Below are positions 24,901 through 38,115 of a stretch of 64,000 nucleotides of DNA, piece after piece. The position numbers were made by a program, and so were the translations under genes. This DNA comes from Atherinomorus stipes (lineage: Eukaryota; Chordata; Actinopteri; Atheriniformes; Atherinidae): NCBI GenBank assembly GCA_023101725.1, contig JALJCO010003053.1:1371501-1435500 (forward strand). The letters run 5' to 3'. How positions within the stretch are numbered: the stretch's first letter is position 1; each line of letters opens with the position of its first letter. The notes under the pieces are model-generated. The model saw nothing but the letters and a program-made list of their open reading frames with translations. It searched no databases and was not told where the DNA came from.

Positions 24901-25774
24901 AATCCCCTCACTGCGTTTCAATTTTATAATATACTGTATATTCAAAATGACTTCCTTTTATTAGTGAGTATGAATAAATGATCACTTTTCTTTCTCCACA
25001 ACAGATCAACAAAGGCAATCGTTTACCATCAGCAGCAGCAAATCCTTAATCTGCACCAGCACGTCCCACTTAACATTGCACATAGCCATGTGTTTAGTTT
25101 AGCACAAATGCTATCTGTTGACAACCACTTGACAAGACGACCCCCTGGCTTTATGTAAGTGGGGACAGTGGAGGTTAGAGATTGACATTAAATGTGTGTA
25201 AAGGGAAAAGGAGGTATCAGGAGCAGCTGGAGTTCAAACATATTGTGCAGGAGGCTTGCCCTCCACCAAAACTAATCTCATCAGTCTTCCACTGCTGATA
25301 GAGTAAACGTCTGTCTGCCCTGACGACAAGGACTGAGCATTTCCTGTCCTGGTTTGTGATATTTGTTGTCAGGATCTCAGGGTGGGCTGAGCAAAGTCTA
25401 GGGTTAGACATGGTTAGTAGGTGGTAACATTGCATTGTGGGTGGTGGGGGTCAGTATTGATGGTGAGATGGTTTCTAGCTTTCAGCACATGCAGCTGGAA
25501 TGCACTATCAGAGCAGGCCCCGCACGTCAGAGCTGTGAGGCGCTGGGCGTCGACACAGCGGAGCAAGGTGTGTGGAAACAGCCTGTTTACAAGGCTCATC
25601 TGGATGGGATACAGCAAAGGGTCAACTAGAGGGGACAACTCAAAACAGAGGGCCACTACGGAAAGATGAGGGCACCGCCACAGCAGGAAGCCGAGATATT
25701 TTTTGAAAGAAAAGATGTTGCCTTCAGGTGCTTATAGTCTGTGGATTGTTTGCTTTCTCTAAATTCCACTATCA

Positions 25775-26261
25775 CACTGCAAAAACTCAAATCTTACCAA
25801 GTAGCTATTTTTCTCATTTCTTGTCAAAATATCTCATCACACTCAAAATAAGACAAAATCACCTAAAGAGAAACATTTCAGTGGCATACAGGAACTTTTA
25901 AGACATTGCATCTTATTTCAATTATCAAGAAAATTTCACTTGTTCCATTAGCAGAATTTTTTGCTTATTACAACAAAAAAAAAAAAAAGAAAAGAAAAAG
26001 AAAATGAAAATCTTGTTGTACTTATTTCAAGAGTAGCCAAGAATTTTTTTGCTTGTAATAAGCAAAGAAATTTGCCACTGGAACAAGGAAAATTTTCTTT
26101 ATAAGATTTCCTGAAATAAGATGCATTTGTCTTAAGACAAGTTCTTATTTCTCACTGAGATGTTTCTCTTTAGGTAATTTTGTCTTATTTCAAGTGTGAT
26201 GAGATATTTTCTGACTAGAAATTAGAAAAATATACTTGGTAAGATTTGAGTTTATGCAGTG
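25775..26261. mobile_element. MITE with long terminal inverted repeats, copy 1
   Basis: The left end CACTGCAAAAACTCAAATCT and the reverse complement of the right end CACTGCATAAACTCAAATCT are nearly identical. Complementarity continues inward for much of the 487 bp, around an A-rich centre near 25975. A second copy lies at 50244-50569. There is no coding capacity. A convincing target duplication was not found, so the superfamily is left open. Confidence 0.85.
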
Positions 26262-27201
26262 CAGGTGTGTTTAGAAGTGAGTGCGCTTGCCTGTGTTTGA
26301 CACTGAGGTCAAATCTGTTAAAAGAGATAAAAAGCAGTGAAACATATGTGAGTGTGGTGTTAGTGAAAACATATATGCCAGAGTGTTCAAACCCTCAGTG
26401 GTGTTGAGGTGGAGGTTGACTAAGAAAATGAACAGCTAAAATAATACGGACTTGCATGTGTGAGGCCTTTTCTTTATCTGAATGAAAGGCCAGAGTTCTA
26501 ATCCCTGTGCTCTTTGGCCTTATCTGGAGGGGAAGGAAGTGAGTGGGCTTATCCAAGATGCACGTGTCGCTGTGATAGCTGCCAGGCCCAAGGACCACAA
26601 AACACACAGCAGCCACTCCGCTGCAAATCTGTGGAATTTGCATCAGCTCTTTAGAGGGAAGCATCATTGCAGACTGAATCAACACAGAAGCAATGTGACG
26701 GTTTCTTTGATGATGTGGTCACACTTCTGACATCCCACCACATCCCTTAGATGAAGACTAAATATGGACAGATGAAGATTTCTGAATGCCTAGGGAACTG
26801 CACACAAATGGTGATGCTAAAGGTTTCCGATTATTTAAAAAAAAACAAAAAAAAAACTTTATTTAAATATGTTTATTTCATATGATGAATGTTTGCTTTT
26901 TTTTGTTGGTTACAAGCACATGCTACGACCTGGAGGGGTCACCAACACAAATCTGCTGCAATCTTATCCACTTGAATAATCACAGTTCTCCTGTATTTGC
27001 AGCACATAGTCATCACTATTGAGTACATGAGGAAAATTTGAAATGCTTTCAAGAATCCCCATTTTGCAATGATCAGACTGATCTTCAAATGCACTTAATT
27101 TATCCATCTTCTCATCAGGCTACGCATAAAATACCCAACATGATGAAGCAAAACAAGCTGAGTCTTTTAAAGAAAAACAATATAGTTAAAACAAATTTGA
27201 C

Positions 27202-27433
27202 AGCAATGGGCTATATGCACGGCTCCACTACTTCCTGAACTTCAGACGGCACCTTTGCTTCCTGTCTTTCATTATTGGACAAACTGATTAATCCAGGTGT
27301 GCTTGGCCAGTTACTGAGATCAGACACACCTGGATTTATCACTTTGTCCAACAATGAAAGACAGGAAGCAAAGGTGCTGTCTGAAGTTCAGGCAGTAGTG
27401 GAGCCGTGCATATATGAGCCGTGCTCATTGCTT
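27202..27433. mobile_element. Near-perfect hairpin (palindromic) element
   Basis: Two arms of about 100 bp are inverted copies. The left arm includes ATGCACGGCTCCACTACT and CTTTGCTTCCTGTCTTTCAT; the right arm includes their reverse complements AGTAGTGGAGCCGTGCAT and ATGAAAGACAGGAAGCAAAG. A short centre (CTTGGCCAGTTACTGAG) separates them, and the pairing extends out to AGCAATG/CATTGCT. Mismatches are few. It is likely a foldback MITE. No coding and no clear target duplication were seen. Confidence 0.8.
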
Positions 27434-30400
27434 TGAGAAAATGACGCCTCATGATTTGCGCACCTTTTCTTTTACAGCGCTGTCTTTATTCTTAGCAGAA
27501 AGAATAAAATCTCAGCAAGGATGGATGGGGATCTTCGCTGTACTGTATATTCATTAAATATGCAAAGTTTAAATTTCCCTTTATCAGAGGGTTTTGCTTC
27601 TCATGGTCTAAAAGTACTTCGTGTTTTTGTTTTGTTTTAGTCAAATTTATAGCAGGATGTCATGTGTCTTTTAAAAGATCCCTGCTGTAAGTTCTCCCAT
27701 CTCCACATCTCATGGCTCATTGGTACCTGTCCTAACAGGCGTCTTTGTTTCTGATTACACATTTTCAAGATACAAGAAGGTTTTTGTATCCTCACTAAAA
27801 ATCTTTGGTTTGGTAAAATCCTGTGTTGTTACATGGATATAGACAATTCTTCATACTGTAGTGTGATTCTTATTCTGACTTGCACAATCAACTTTAAGAT
27901 TTTATGTAGACATTTGTGTGCCTTCTTAATCATGTTGAGTATTATAGTTGCAGAACCATCGCACAGCTCTGCAACAGAAGTCGGAAGCACTCAAGCTCAG
28001 TTGTGAGGGTTCAAAAAAGGTTATGTTTCTTTAGTAACATTTTTAAAACTGGTGTCCAATGATCATTTTCTTCTACATCTAAGACCAAGCTCATTCTCTA
28101 TAGTATTTTATCTGCCCAAAGCATCAGTCAGAAACTGATGGCAAAAGGAAAGTGGGTGGTACAGTGTGTTACCTGTCTCTCCATGTCTGTCTTTGCTGGT
28201 GTCTGTCTGTCAAAGCAGACAGCAGGGTTTCTGCCATCTCCCTTCTCCCCTCCCCCTGCTTGGCCTTCCTCCTCCACCGTAGCCAGGAAGAGCATTGTCT
28301 GAAAACAGGAACAGAGATGGAAAATGGGTACATTGAGTAGAACTAAATAAACCTGTGTCAACTACAATAAGACTAAAATCACTGGGGGGAAAAAAAGGTC
28401 TTAAAATGAGAGAAGAAAACTTATGCAATCGATTCTCCATCAGTTCAATTCACATTACAAAACAAAACACTCATCTTAAACCAGTTAACATGAAACTGAC
28501 CTTTACTAAATCACAGAGTAAGATATATGAAAGCTGCTTGGCTTCATTGAATCTTTCCCTTAATATAGAACAGTAGAGAATTCGGAGGAAAGACTACCTG
28601 AAGCTATTCCCATCATCCTTGAGCTTCTTTCCTCAGTTTAGAAAGTGCACAGCTCTGAGCCAAGACTCAATTACAGCATCCCCGGGACGGCAGCGTACAG
28701 TAAGTCAAGTATAAAGTCAGTTTCACATCAGAGGATGGGCAAATTACACCCAATATTAGAGTGTGAGTCAATTAATCACGTCCTGCACAGCACAGTGTAA
28801 TGTGTGAGTATCCCCCTGTTGAACATGAATTACAGGCCGGCTTAAAGTGTGACGTGGCACATCACTGCTAATCGGAGACATCCTGGCAAACCTTCGCCTC
28901 CAAGTCCTCCGCAGCCTCTAAGCTGGTTGAGAGGGAGTCAAATGAAAAAGGATCTGGCAGCCCAAATTAAATGCAGTGCTGTCAGCCACACTCAAATCCC
29001 TCTTTCCCCTCGCCGTCTCCCTCTTCCTCTCTACCCGTCACAGACTCTTTCCCTCTCTGAATATCCTTAAATGTCTGCCCCCCCCCTCCTTCGCCAAGCT
29101 TCTGAGAAGTGATGGATCTGTAACTCTGACTGACTCTGACGCCTTGTTAAGAACAGTCTCTTCCTGTCACATCCACCAGTCAAGCGCGTTCATTTCTTCC
29201 CATTAACAGTGACTTGCCTCCCCAGTCATCCAACCTTCTTTTCAAAAAACCCACAATATAAGGGAACCTTCATTTCTTCTCCTCTCCCTCTTTTTCTAAT
29301 CCCTTTCTGACAATCTACCTGTCTGTCTTAATTCATGTGACGATAGCTTTGATTGTCTGTGTGTGTGTTTCCAAAGGAGAGGAGTAATATGCTTACTTCC
29401 TCTGCACCGCACAGGACAGGTGTCAAAACACGTAGCGGCGTGTGACTGATTACACCTGACTCGGAGGAGACACCAAAGATTATGGTGACCAGGAGGAGGC
29501 AGGGCCGGCTGTACTCCCTGTGGAAACTGTGTCTTTCGGTTTGGATCAAACTCTGTCCTCTCGGGATGAGTGACATGCTAAGAAAGTACCAGAAAGTGGA
29601 TTCTGACTGTATCATATTTCTCAGCTAGTAGACATCACATTGCCATGCTGGCTGTGTTGCACACAATCAGTGTTTCAAGAACGACGCCGAAGAGAAAGTG
29701 AGTCGCAGGTGATCTGAAACCTGCTCCAACGTGATTCTGTGCTCGCTTGAAAATCCTCTAAAATACGGTTTGTATAACAAGAAGAGGAACATGGCACTGA
29801 AAAAAAGAAGATTACCATGTTTAAAATCCATAGAAATTACATTTTTCTAATAATGTGATGTATAATTTAGACAAATGACACTGTTAAAACTAAGTAAAAA
29901 CATCTCATCAATCTCATATTTTGGGGGGGATATGAATGCACCTCAATGAGTGTGCGTTTTAGCTGAAAAAGTGTGCATTTGTGCTTGCGTGCCAGAAAGT
30001 GTGCACGTATGATCTTGTGTTTAGACGACCCAGTGCTGAGAGAGGCCTTCAGGTTTAGCCTCAGGCTGATCCCCAGGCCTTTTAGGCACCCCACTGCTTG
30101 TTTACTGGTCAAGCCCGGCCTCAGTCAGCCTCTGCCAGACCACAGTCCTTTATCTCAGGGCCTATGTTAGCACGAATCTGCCCCCTCTTTCCGTCTATTT
30201 ACCCCTCGATGACAGTAGCTGTCCTCAGCATTTACCTATGTCATCCTGATGCTGACCACAGATGTCCTCCTGACCCTCGCCACATCCCGAGGTGAATGAG
30301 AGGACAAGAAGAACCTTGGTATCCCCACTGTTGCTTCACAGACCCCACTTACAGCTCTGTCTATTTTGCTACAGATAGGCATAAACATTTCCGTCCCTGT

Positions 30401-31575
30401 GCAGAGGCAGGAAAGGTAAACAAACATACAGCCGGGCTAAGGTGGTATTTTTTTCACTTTTGGAAAGCTGGAGTGATGATAGCGTTCCAAGCGAAAGCAA
30501 GCTGGAGGGCAGCCTGGGGCAGCTCACTAACACCTCCAGCCAGGACTGTATCTTAACACCAACAAGCATCTGTCTATTCTATCACAAAACAACGTGTCAC
30601 TCATTCAACACAGAATAATACAATAGGAAGAGTATTGCTGCACAAACTGCAACATGATGTAAAACTTCACTGAATACCTGTCTCTGGTCACATAATAGCT
30701 GGGAAGCTTAAAGGTAGGAGGGTTTAAAAAACGATGCACACAGAACTGGAAGTTTACACTCAATAAAACTCAACTACTAGCTGACCACCGGAGCGCCGGA
30801 GAAACTATTAACACCCCATGAAATGCCAAAGCTGACTTTAGACCAGGACTTTCAGGAGACCCGAAGTACTCTTAAGCTCACTGGCAGCCTGTTATAGAGG
30901 AAGCTTCCGCATCTGCAGGCCACAGATGCTCACAAATCCCAAAACTGACCTTCCTTATTAACTAGTTTAATAGACAAGATTTCTGGACCAAAATAGACCA
31001 TCCCAGTGATAGATGACTGCCTACAGAAAAATGAGGTAAACAAACTCACCAGTAACACTGAACATTCCTGAGTTTTGGCTGCTGACTGGTGTTAATTTGC
31101 CACAATGGTGCCTCCCCTCCAAAGAGCACCTCTGTCTGTCAGACTGGCAACCTCCACGCCTGTCTCCCTGCCACAAGAATGTGTAACAGCCAAGCAGCAG
31201 GCCAGCAGACTCCCCTGTCCTTCTGTTTGCCAATGTGTCTCTGTGCCCATATGGAGGCAGGCATGGGGCTAACTAGTAATCCACCCTCTTGTTTGTGACT
31301 GTTGAGCCATGGCAGGCAACTTTGAATTATAGTGATGGTATGCAGCATGCACAACAATAATCATTTTAAATCATGTCAACTGCATCTTCTGTGTCCTGTT
31401 TAAATGCCTGATGGGATAAAATAAGGAAAATGTTTCAGTTTTATTAGTGGTAATTACAGGAAGGTGACTGAAGTTTAACTCTGTGGGTGTTTTTATTGAA
31501 TTTATCCACGAAAACGAGTCCAGGCACTAGAATCAGACAGTGCATACAACATGCAATTCTCTAAATTAACATCCA

Positions 31576-32049
31576 CCCAGCTGGCATTTGACCGACTTTA
31601 AACGTTTAAATGTGAATGAAATAACATCAGTTGATGAATGAACGTTAATTCAATGTCAAGACAACGTTGAATACCCAACGGTTGAAATGGTGTTGTTAAT
31701 TCACCAAAGATTCTACTTTGAAACATCAGCAGCTTTTAGTTGTATTTCTTATCAAAATAATTTTTACAACCATATCTTTGAAAAAAAAAAATTGCTAAAA
31801 TATAACAATTGAAAAATAACATCATTCCAACGTCCGAACAACGTTGATTTGCAAAATCGAAACCAAAATCAATGTTGATTCAACGTTGGCAATTCGCCCG
31901 TGTTTCACTCGTTGAGGAACACGACGTTCAAATGATGTTGCTATTTCATCATGGATTTGATTTGCAAAACCAAAACCAAATCCAACGGTTATTCAATGTG
32001 GGACCTTACAATGATTCAACCTTGACACGACGTTAAAATGGCTGCTGGG
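31576..32049. mobile_element. MITE with CCCAGC ends and internal CAACGTTG motifs
   Basis: Ends CCCAGCTGGCATTT and, reverse-complemented, CCCAGCAGCCATTT form terminal inverted repeats. The inside has repeated AACGTTGA/CAACGTT motifs (for example near 31668, 31840 and 31880) and a repeated phrase of the type ATTTGCAAAA(C/T)C. There is no coding capacity. Similar CAACGTT-rich repeats are common in fish genomes; that comparison is from general knowledge. Confidence 0.65.
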
Positions 32050-33274
32050 CATATTCCATACCTATAATCCTCCATATCCTGACTTCTTCTTGCCCACCTA
32101 AAACGCCAGTGTATTAGCAACATGAACTCATGCCACAGTTTAAGTTCAGCTGCTCTGACACCTGGTTTCATTGGCCTTGGGAGTTGGAGTTTGGCAGCCT
32201 CGCAGCTTCCTGCATTTCCTTCTACCCTTTAATACAAAAAACCAATATCACTTTGACCGCTGGTGAAAAAAAAAAAACGCATCAGACACCTTGCGCTGGG
32301 TAATGGATAGCTTCTGCTCCTTGATATAAACAACAGGGGAGTTGTGATCCTGCCAAGGCCAGTTTCAGTCTGGACAGGGATTTGTGTGTACTTCCTGCAC
32401 GCCACAGCAGAGTTACTTTGCACTTCGCGGGTTGGAAAAAATTATATTAGCCCAGGAAGAAGAAATAAGCCCAGACCCCCATTCACTTTTCTGTGACATC
32501 ACACTCAAAGTCATAAACAATGTGTGTATATTTTCTTTTCTTTCCTTTCTTTCTCCGCTGCCGTCTGCCTGCTGTCACATGATTACAGATGGCTCAAAAT
32601 TGAGGCATATCTGAAATTAAATTTACTCACTTTCCATTATGTGAGATTGGTTGATAAAATGTGAGTGTGCATGCGTGCGCTTGCAGGTCTTTGTGTGTGT
32701 GTGAATGTGTGTGGTGTGTGTGTGTGAAAAGAATGAAGGGCGTCAACACTGCCGGTGAGGGTTGTCTTCAAGACTTTGAAGCTGTGCCACCTTTGATTTA
32801 TCAGAGGAAACAGAGCAGAAAATGAGAGAAGCAAGTTCTATAAAAATGTTCTTTCAAAGATGATACAAGGAAGCTTTTTCTTTGTGTATCTGTGCGTCTT
32901 CTGAGTCGTCGCTGCAACTTTGAACTGTTTTTACAACTGAAAATTTTACAGGGAAATGACTTCAAGGCTAATCGGGAAACTTCTTTAAATTCACCTCCTT
33001 AAAAAATCCTTTTTCCAATCCTGAGAAATTGAGATATCACTCAGTTTGTTCTAAACTAATATTGCCCCCATATGAGCGCTGCAACGTAGCCATGTAAATA
33101 TTTAGTATATTCTAGAAAATACTCAAGAAAAAAAATTTTTAAAAAAGAAAGAATTTTTTTTTTCAGGATAGAAAAAGAGATTCAGTTTCTTAAAAGGACA
33201 TAGAGCAATCCCTGTTTTCATTGTACCAGTGTGAGTGTCTGTGTGGGAGTGCGAGTGTGTGTGTTTATCTGTTC

Positions 33275-33375
33275 TCGTGATCTCCATGGTGACAGAAACC
33301 AAGGCCTTTCTGCCAGGTTGACCTTTGCGAGGTCTCGGCCACCATCAATTATGTCAGCCAGTAAAATAGGCTTTG
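33275..33375. promoter_or_regulatory. Short candidate conserved element
   Basis: CTCCATGGTGACAGAAACCA, GGTTGACCTTTGCGAGGTC and CATCAATTATGTCAGCC lie next to a TG-rich microsatellite. TGACCTTTG is a nuclear-receptor type half site. Inferred only. Confidence 0.25.
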
Positions 33376-36300
33376 CCGCACAGAGCAGATTATATGGAGT
33401 GTAAAACATTAGAAAAATGTGTCTGAAACATCAGAGTAACATGTTTGAAGTGACAAAAGGGTTGGGAGAAATAGAGACGGCCCCCAAAAAGGAAAGACCC
33501 CTGACAAGTGATTTTGTTTGAAGGCTTTGTAACACACTCAAGTGGACAGGGATGCTTTCTTTGGCCCTTAAGGCAGTCCATCTTCTGGACAGAGTAACGG
33601 GCAGGATGGACGGACATATGCTTTGTCAAATGAAGCAGAACTCAGTGGCTTTTGTGGTGCTCGCTTTCTGTGGTGAGAAGAAAAGGCAAATCTGTTGTCA
33701 GGTCGTAGTTCGATGGGCCCACAAATATCACATAAAAATTCACCGACCTGCTTTTTTGCAAGGCTTTTGTCTCTGTTTCATGATAAGGAGTGTGGATCCA
33801 GTTGGCTTAATGGCTAAACCACATAGTTCTTGGTCTGAATTAGCTTTCCAGCACACTTGTGTAAACTCCTCAGCGCCCATAGCTTAAATGCGCAATCCAT
33901 CCATCACAAGAGAGCTCTGAGAGGCGGTTTGACTAATTCAGCACAATGAAGACAGAGCTGGACAGAGATGTTTGTGAGGACCGTGACACTCAGCCACCTT
34001 CTGGTTAAACCCCCCTCCTTTTCCTTCTTTCAGTCTATGAAAGCTGAGTCTAGATTCTAGCGAGATAGCAGATTGTGATCAGCAGATTGCGATCAGCACC
34101 TCACTCTCTCAGTAAAAAGCTTTTTGCTGACTGGGGCCAAAGGCAGCCTCTCTAAGCCCTGGAGTTACACTGTTAAGCACACTGTACCATACTTCAGGTC
34201 TTCAATAATGCTAAACCAATAAAAAGGGTTTCCATCCATCTCGACATGCTCATATAGAAGAATTTAGCTTTTGGGGGGGGGTGCCTACTGGGGCTAAAAC
34301 GCACTACTAACAAAGTTTTGATTGACTACAAGAAGTTTGAGAGGCAGTGATTCCTCAGTTTTTGCATCTGGCTGGAAACCATGGAGCTGCTGCAGTGAGA
34401 CTGTGCAGGCCTTCTCAAATGTCATGTCTGTCATCAAATGTGAATTACCAAAAGAGGTACAGTGAAAAAGAATGACTGTATCTTAAGTGCAACCGATTAA
34501 GATCTCAAAAGTTAAAGTTCCTTGCCATGAAACACTGTGTAGCTGTCTTAAGGCCATGAGGTCTGTCCATTATGATAAACAAAAGCTGGCTTTAAACATA
34601 GCTTGAACCTACACAGGAGTTAAATGTGTAAGTTTGGTATTTTTATTCTGGATCTCTGTCATTGCAGCTCATTTCTGGACAGGGGTAATCAATACACATT
34701 CTGTTGCAATCGTTCATGTCAAGTCTTAGAACTTCTAAATCAAAGCAGTGTGGGTTAAATGTGTGGTTTTCCGATGTATAAGTGAGACTAGAAGCTTTAT
34801 TGCCTTCAACAGTTCTCTCCACAGTTCTTGGCTATCTAGTAAAAGACAATGGCGCACACTATGAAGCAGTTACATATATACTGGATGATGAACTCACAAA
34901 CTCACAACGATGCTGTTTACTTCAGTCTGGCGAAGAAGTCACAGACACAAACAGCTTTTACATTTAATAATGCATGTTCAACAAAGCTGTATACACTTCT
35001 AAAAGATTTGGGAGTGTACTGATATAATCTAATTAAGTAAAAGGAATTAAAAGTGAATATAGTTCTTCTTGGATTGAGTTTCATCATGAACCTAATTATT
35101 GCAATGAATCAAAAATCTGTGTTATATTGCATTTTCACATCCAAAAGCACAAACAGTTCAAACTTCTTTTTATGGCTTTTGTGTCGGCTTAGTGGTTGTA
35201 TTTTTAGTTTAATCTTTCCTCAAAAGAGCACATAATTATAATGATGTTTGGTGGCCAACTTTTATTGCAAGAGGGCTGTCTTTAATCAGCATGTGAAAAC
35301 ATGAAAACAGCCCTGGAGGATTTTTTTTTTTTTTCCCAAACAATCTGTTCTTTAAAACAGAGTGCCATGCGAAAAAAACAAAGAGATCAAGTACCTTATC
35401 AATTGACAGAACTGAGAAGCAGAAACGTGTTTTCTGATCGCTGCTAAAGGCATTGAAGGAGACATATTAAGCCTTTTTTTTCCCTTAATGAAATGTCTGT
35501 GACATGCTTTGGTTGAAATATCACAGAAAGACAATAGCTCGGCTTCTTTTTGTCCAGCATGAATTTATAGCTCTCCTTAAGGCTTTAAGGCTTGGAGTGA
35601 CTCTACTTCAACCTCTTCATCCTCTGATTCTGCCTGTTTTAGGACTAGTCGTACTCAATAACCCTCAAAGCACAAATTTCCATATGAAAAAAGCCGTCTG
35701 ACACTCACACTAGCACACACATTAAACCAAACTCACACTACCACACACCAAACTGATAGAAAAACATTTGACACACATTTTACATTTCGACCATTATTGC
35801 TATTTTAGACCCAATCTAGTTCTGAGTCATGCCTTGGACAAAAAAATGTAGAGGCCCGCTGGCTGGTTAATTCACCACTGAGGCTCCATAAACCCTGGGT
35901 TTCACCTTCGGTCCACTGTTCTATATTAACGTTTTCAGAGCCTAAAATTAAGGACTGTTGTTTTAGCAACTTTTCACCAAAGTTAACAAGTTTAGGTGAC
36001 GACAGAGAGTCTGCTGTTGCTTTTCTAAACAAACAGGTGATGAGAATGTCCAAATTCCAACTTATAAAAAAAATAAAGAACTCCAATCAGAAGATTTCCA
36101 TGAACATGGACATAAAACTGATACTAACAGAAAATACAGTATTTAGCACATTTCTTTAACTATATAACCATTTTTAGAAATATTGTTATAAGAAAATAAA
36201 AAGAGAGACTGAGCATCTCATTTCTGAGCTACAGTAAATGCAGTGCAATTAGAAGTTGAAGCTTGGTGGAGCTAAAGATGGTGAGACAAACGAGTTCTTC

Positions 36301-37494
36301 TTGAGGATGGGTGATGCCAAATTTTTCCCTGTCAATATGATACCAATACTTTATGGTGCCTTTTCATCTATACCAAAACAAATACCAATACTTTTTGGCC
36401 CCTAAAAGAAAGAAGATTGCACAGTTTGCATTAATATCTTGAATGCAAAGACAATATAAGTTAAACTAGAGAACAAAAGTACTGGAAAAAAATGCTTTAA
36501 AAACAATAATAAATCATATTGGTGAGTAAATTACACAAAAAAGTAGATTAAAAATGTCTTTAAATTACCGAATACCTTAAGTACAGGTTAAGATTATTTA
36601 AACTTATTCTGTGGAATGTAATAGTAATAGTAATAGTAAAATGTAATAGTAATAATATAATTAATTTACCAAAACATAATGTGAAACAACCTGCATTAAA
36701 CCAATGAAAAATAAAAAAAAACATCATCATCATCATTAGCAGCACCAGTATCATCATGGCATCTGATCATTGCCTTAAACTCTCAGAAAAACTAAATGAA
36801 AGTTGACTGAAAACAAATTGCATGTTTTATGTCCGTACATTGGTATCTCTATTAGGGATGGGAATGGAGGTACCACTGGAGAACAAGAACCAGTTCTTTG
36901 GCGTCCAATTCCATTGAATTGTTCATCTGCCTGCCTAAGGAATCCTCTTATCGGTTTCATAAACGTTGGACACATTTGTGCGATGACGTCACCTACGGGT
37001 CTCCAACATGGCGTTGCCGCAAACGTGCTCCAAAGTTTGGTCATATTTCATGAAAAAGAAATATAAGAAAAAATACAATATAAGCGTAAAAAGAAGTCTA
37101 ACTTATAAGTCCTAAAAGATCTTGTATCCTTCATCAAAAGGTAAACATGCTATTTTTTCCTGCACAAAAACTGTTACTGTACAAAAATTTGATCTCTGCA
37201 GTTGTATTTTATGAGTTATTTTTTTAACTGAAGTCAGCTTTAAGTTGAAGTTGAAGGCAAAAGGTTGATGCAAATGAAAGAGTGACTGCAACCAAAGCCA
37301 TCCAAACTATATTTCACCACTCAATGAGAATCGATAAGGAACCAAATCAAAAAGTGATATCGATAATGGAACCGGAATCGCTAAATTCTTAACATTTTCC
37401 ATCCCCAATCTCGATACTCAAAAAAGTATTGAATCCCAAAAATTTCTGGCTGGTATGGAAGTATCAACTCCAGGGTATCGATATGCCCATCCAT
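36301..37494. mobile_element. hAT-like element (outer of a nested pair)
   Basis: The left end GAGGATGGGTGATGCC and the reverse complement of the right end TGGATGGGCATATCGAT form imperfect terminal inverted repeats. They are flanked by 8-bp target copies AGTTCTTC (36293-36300) and AGTTCTAC (37495-37502). An 8-bp duplication is characteristic of hAT transposons. Without the inner insertion at 36853-37407 the element is about 630 bp and non-coding. Confidence 0.75.
36853..37407. mobile_element. hAT-like element (inner, inserted into 36301-37494)
   Basis: Ends TAGGGATGGGAATGG and, reverse-complemented, TGGGGATGGAAAATG are flanked by 8-bp target copies ATCTCTAT (36845-36852) and ATCTCGAT (37408-37415). 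The element is 555 bp and has no transposase. It inserted after the outer element, since it interrupts it. Confidence 0.78.
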
Positions 37495-37779
37495 AGTTCT
37501 ACTCTTACAGAAATCTGCTGCAAATCTGTGTGGCCCTTTGCGTAATATATGAGCTTCTGAGTTAACGGTGATCTCAGGCACCCAAATATATGCCACCATA
37601 CATAAAAAGGACTTCTTTCATCATGAATTCAATTTTAACCGTAAAACAAAATCTGCGTTACTTTGAACATGCAGTATTTATGTGGTCTTATTAATTCCTC
37701 ACAAGAGAAATATGGATATATTGGGGTTATTAAAGCTTCTGAAAACACCTGATTTTTCCACAAACCCAGTCTACTTTCT

Positions 37780-38115
37780 CTCCTACTGCGGACTATATGC
37801 ATGTATCTACATGTGTGACTGCTTCTCGCCCAGGGAGGCTGATGAGAGTGGCTAAAGGGTGTTTATAAGACTGTTAGCCAGAGAAGGATGCTGCCCTGCG
37901 GCTCTCGCCCAAATAAAAGAGCCATTTATTACATCCAACATGACCCTCTCATTACACACAAATAGGAATTAATGAGTGCTATATCGGGCACTCCCAGCAG
38001 AGTGAGGCGGGGCCCGCTAAAGGACTAGCGTTAATTACACTGTCCTACATCTCACCCATTTAACACCACGTATCAGATCGCTCTATCTGCAGGGAAAGCA
38101 TAGCAGTGGCCTTGC
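37780..38115. promoter_or_regulatory. Candidate conserved enhancer in FTO intron 7
   Basis: Repeat-free block with AGAGCCATTTATTACATCC, CTCTCATTACACAC, GGAATTAATGAGTGC and GCGTTAATTACACTG, mixed with GC-rich spacers. It begins about 290 bp left-to-right after the nested hAT pair, which has not invaded it. Confidence 0.35.

Larger units (their letters stand above)
21955..36300 (-). other. FTO intron 7, middle part
   Basis: This segment contains the CACTGC-ended MITE (25775-26261), a 232-bp hairpin element (27202-27433), the CCCAGC-ended MITE (31576-32049) and a candidate conserved block at 33275-33375. The remaining sequence is AT-rich with short microsatellites. Open frames up to ~110 codons occur on both strands but none resembles a known family. 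Confidence 0.65.

Noticed and set aside
25414..25656. Minus-strand frame with PLVDPLLYPIQ resembling the end of a G-protein-coupled receptor
   Set aside because: Only a few residues resemble the motif; there are no further transmembrane segments and no supporting frame upstream.
28860..28985. Minus-strand residues PFSFDSLSTSLEA resembling the FTO C-terminal PFDL...
   Set aside because: The preceding PYWEK block is missing, an in-frame stop lies directly upstream, and the similarity is too short to mean anything.
34070..34115. Two tandem copies of AGCAGATTG(T/C)GATCAGC
   Set aside because: Too short to be more than a local duplication.
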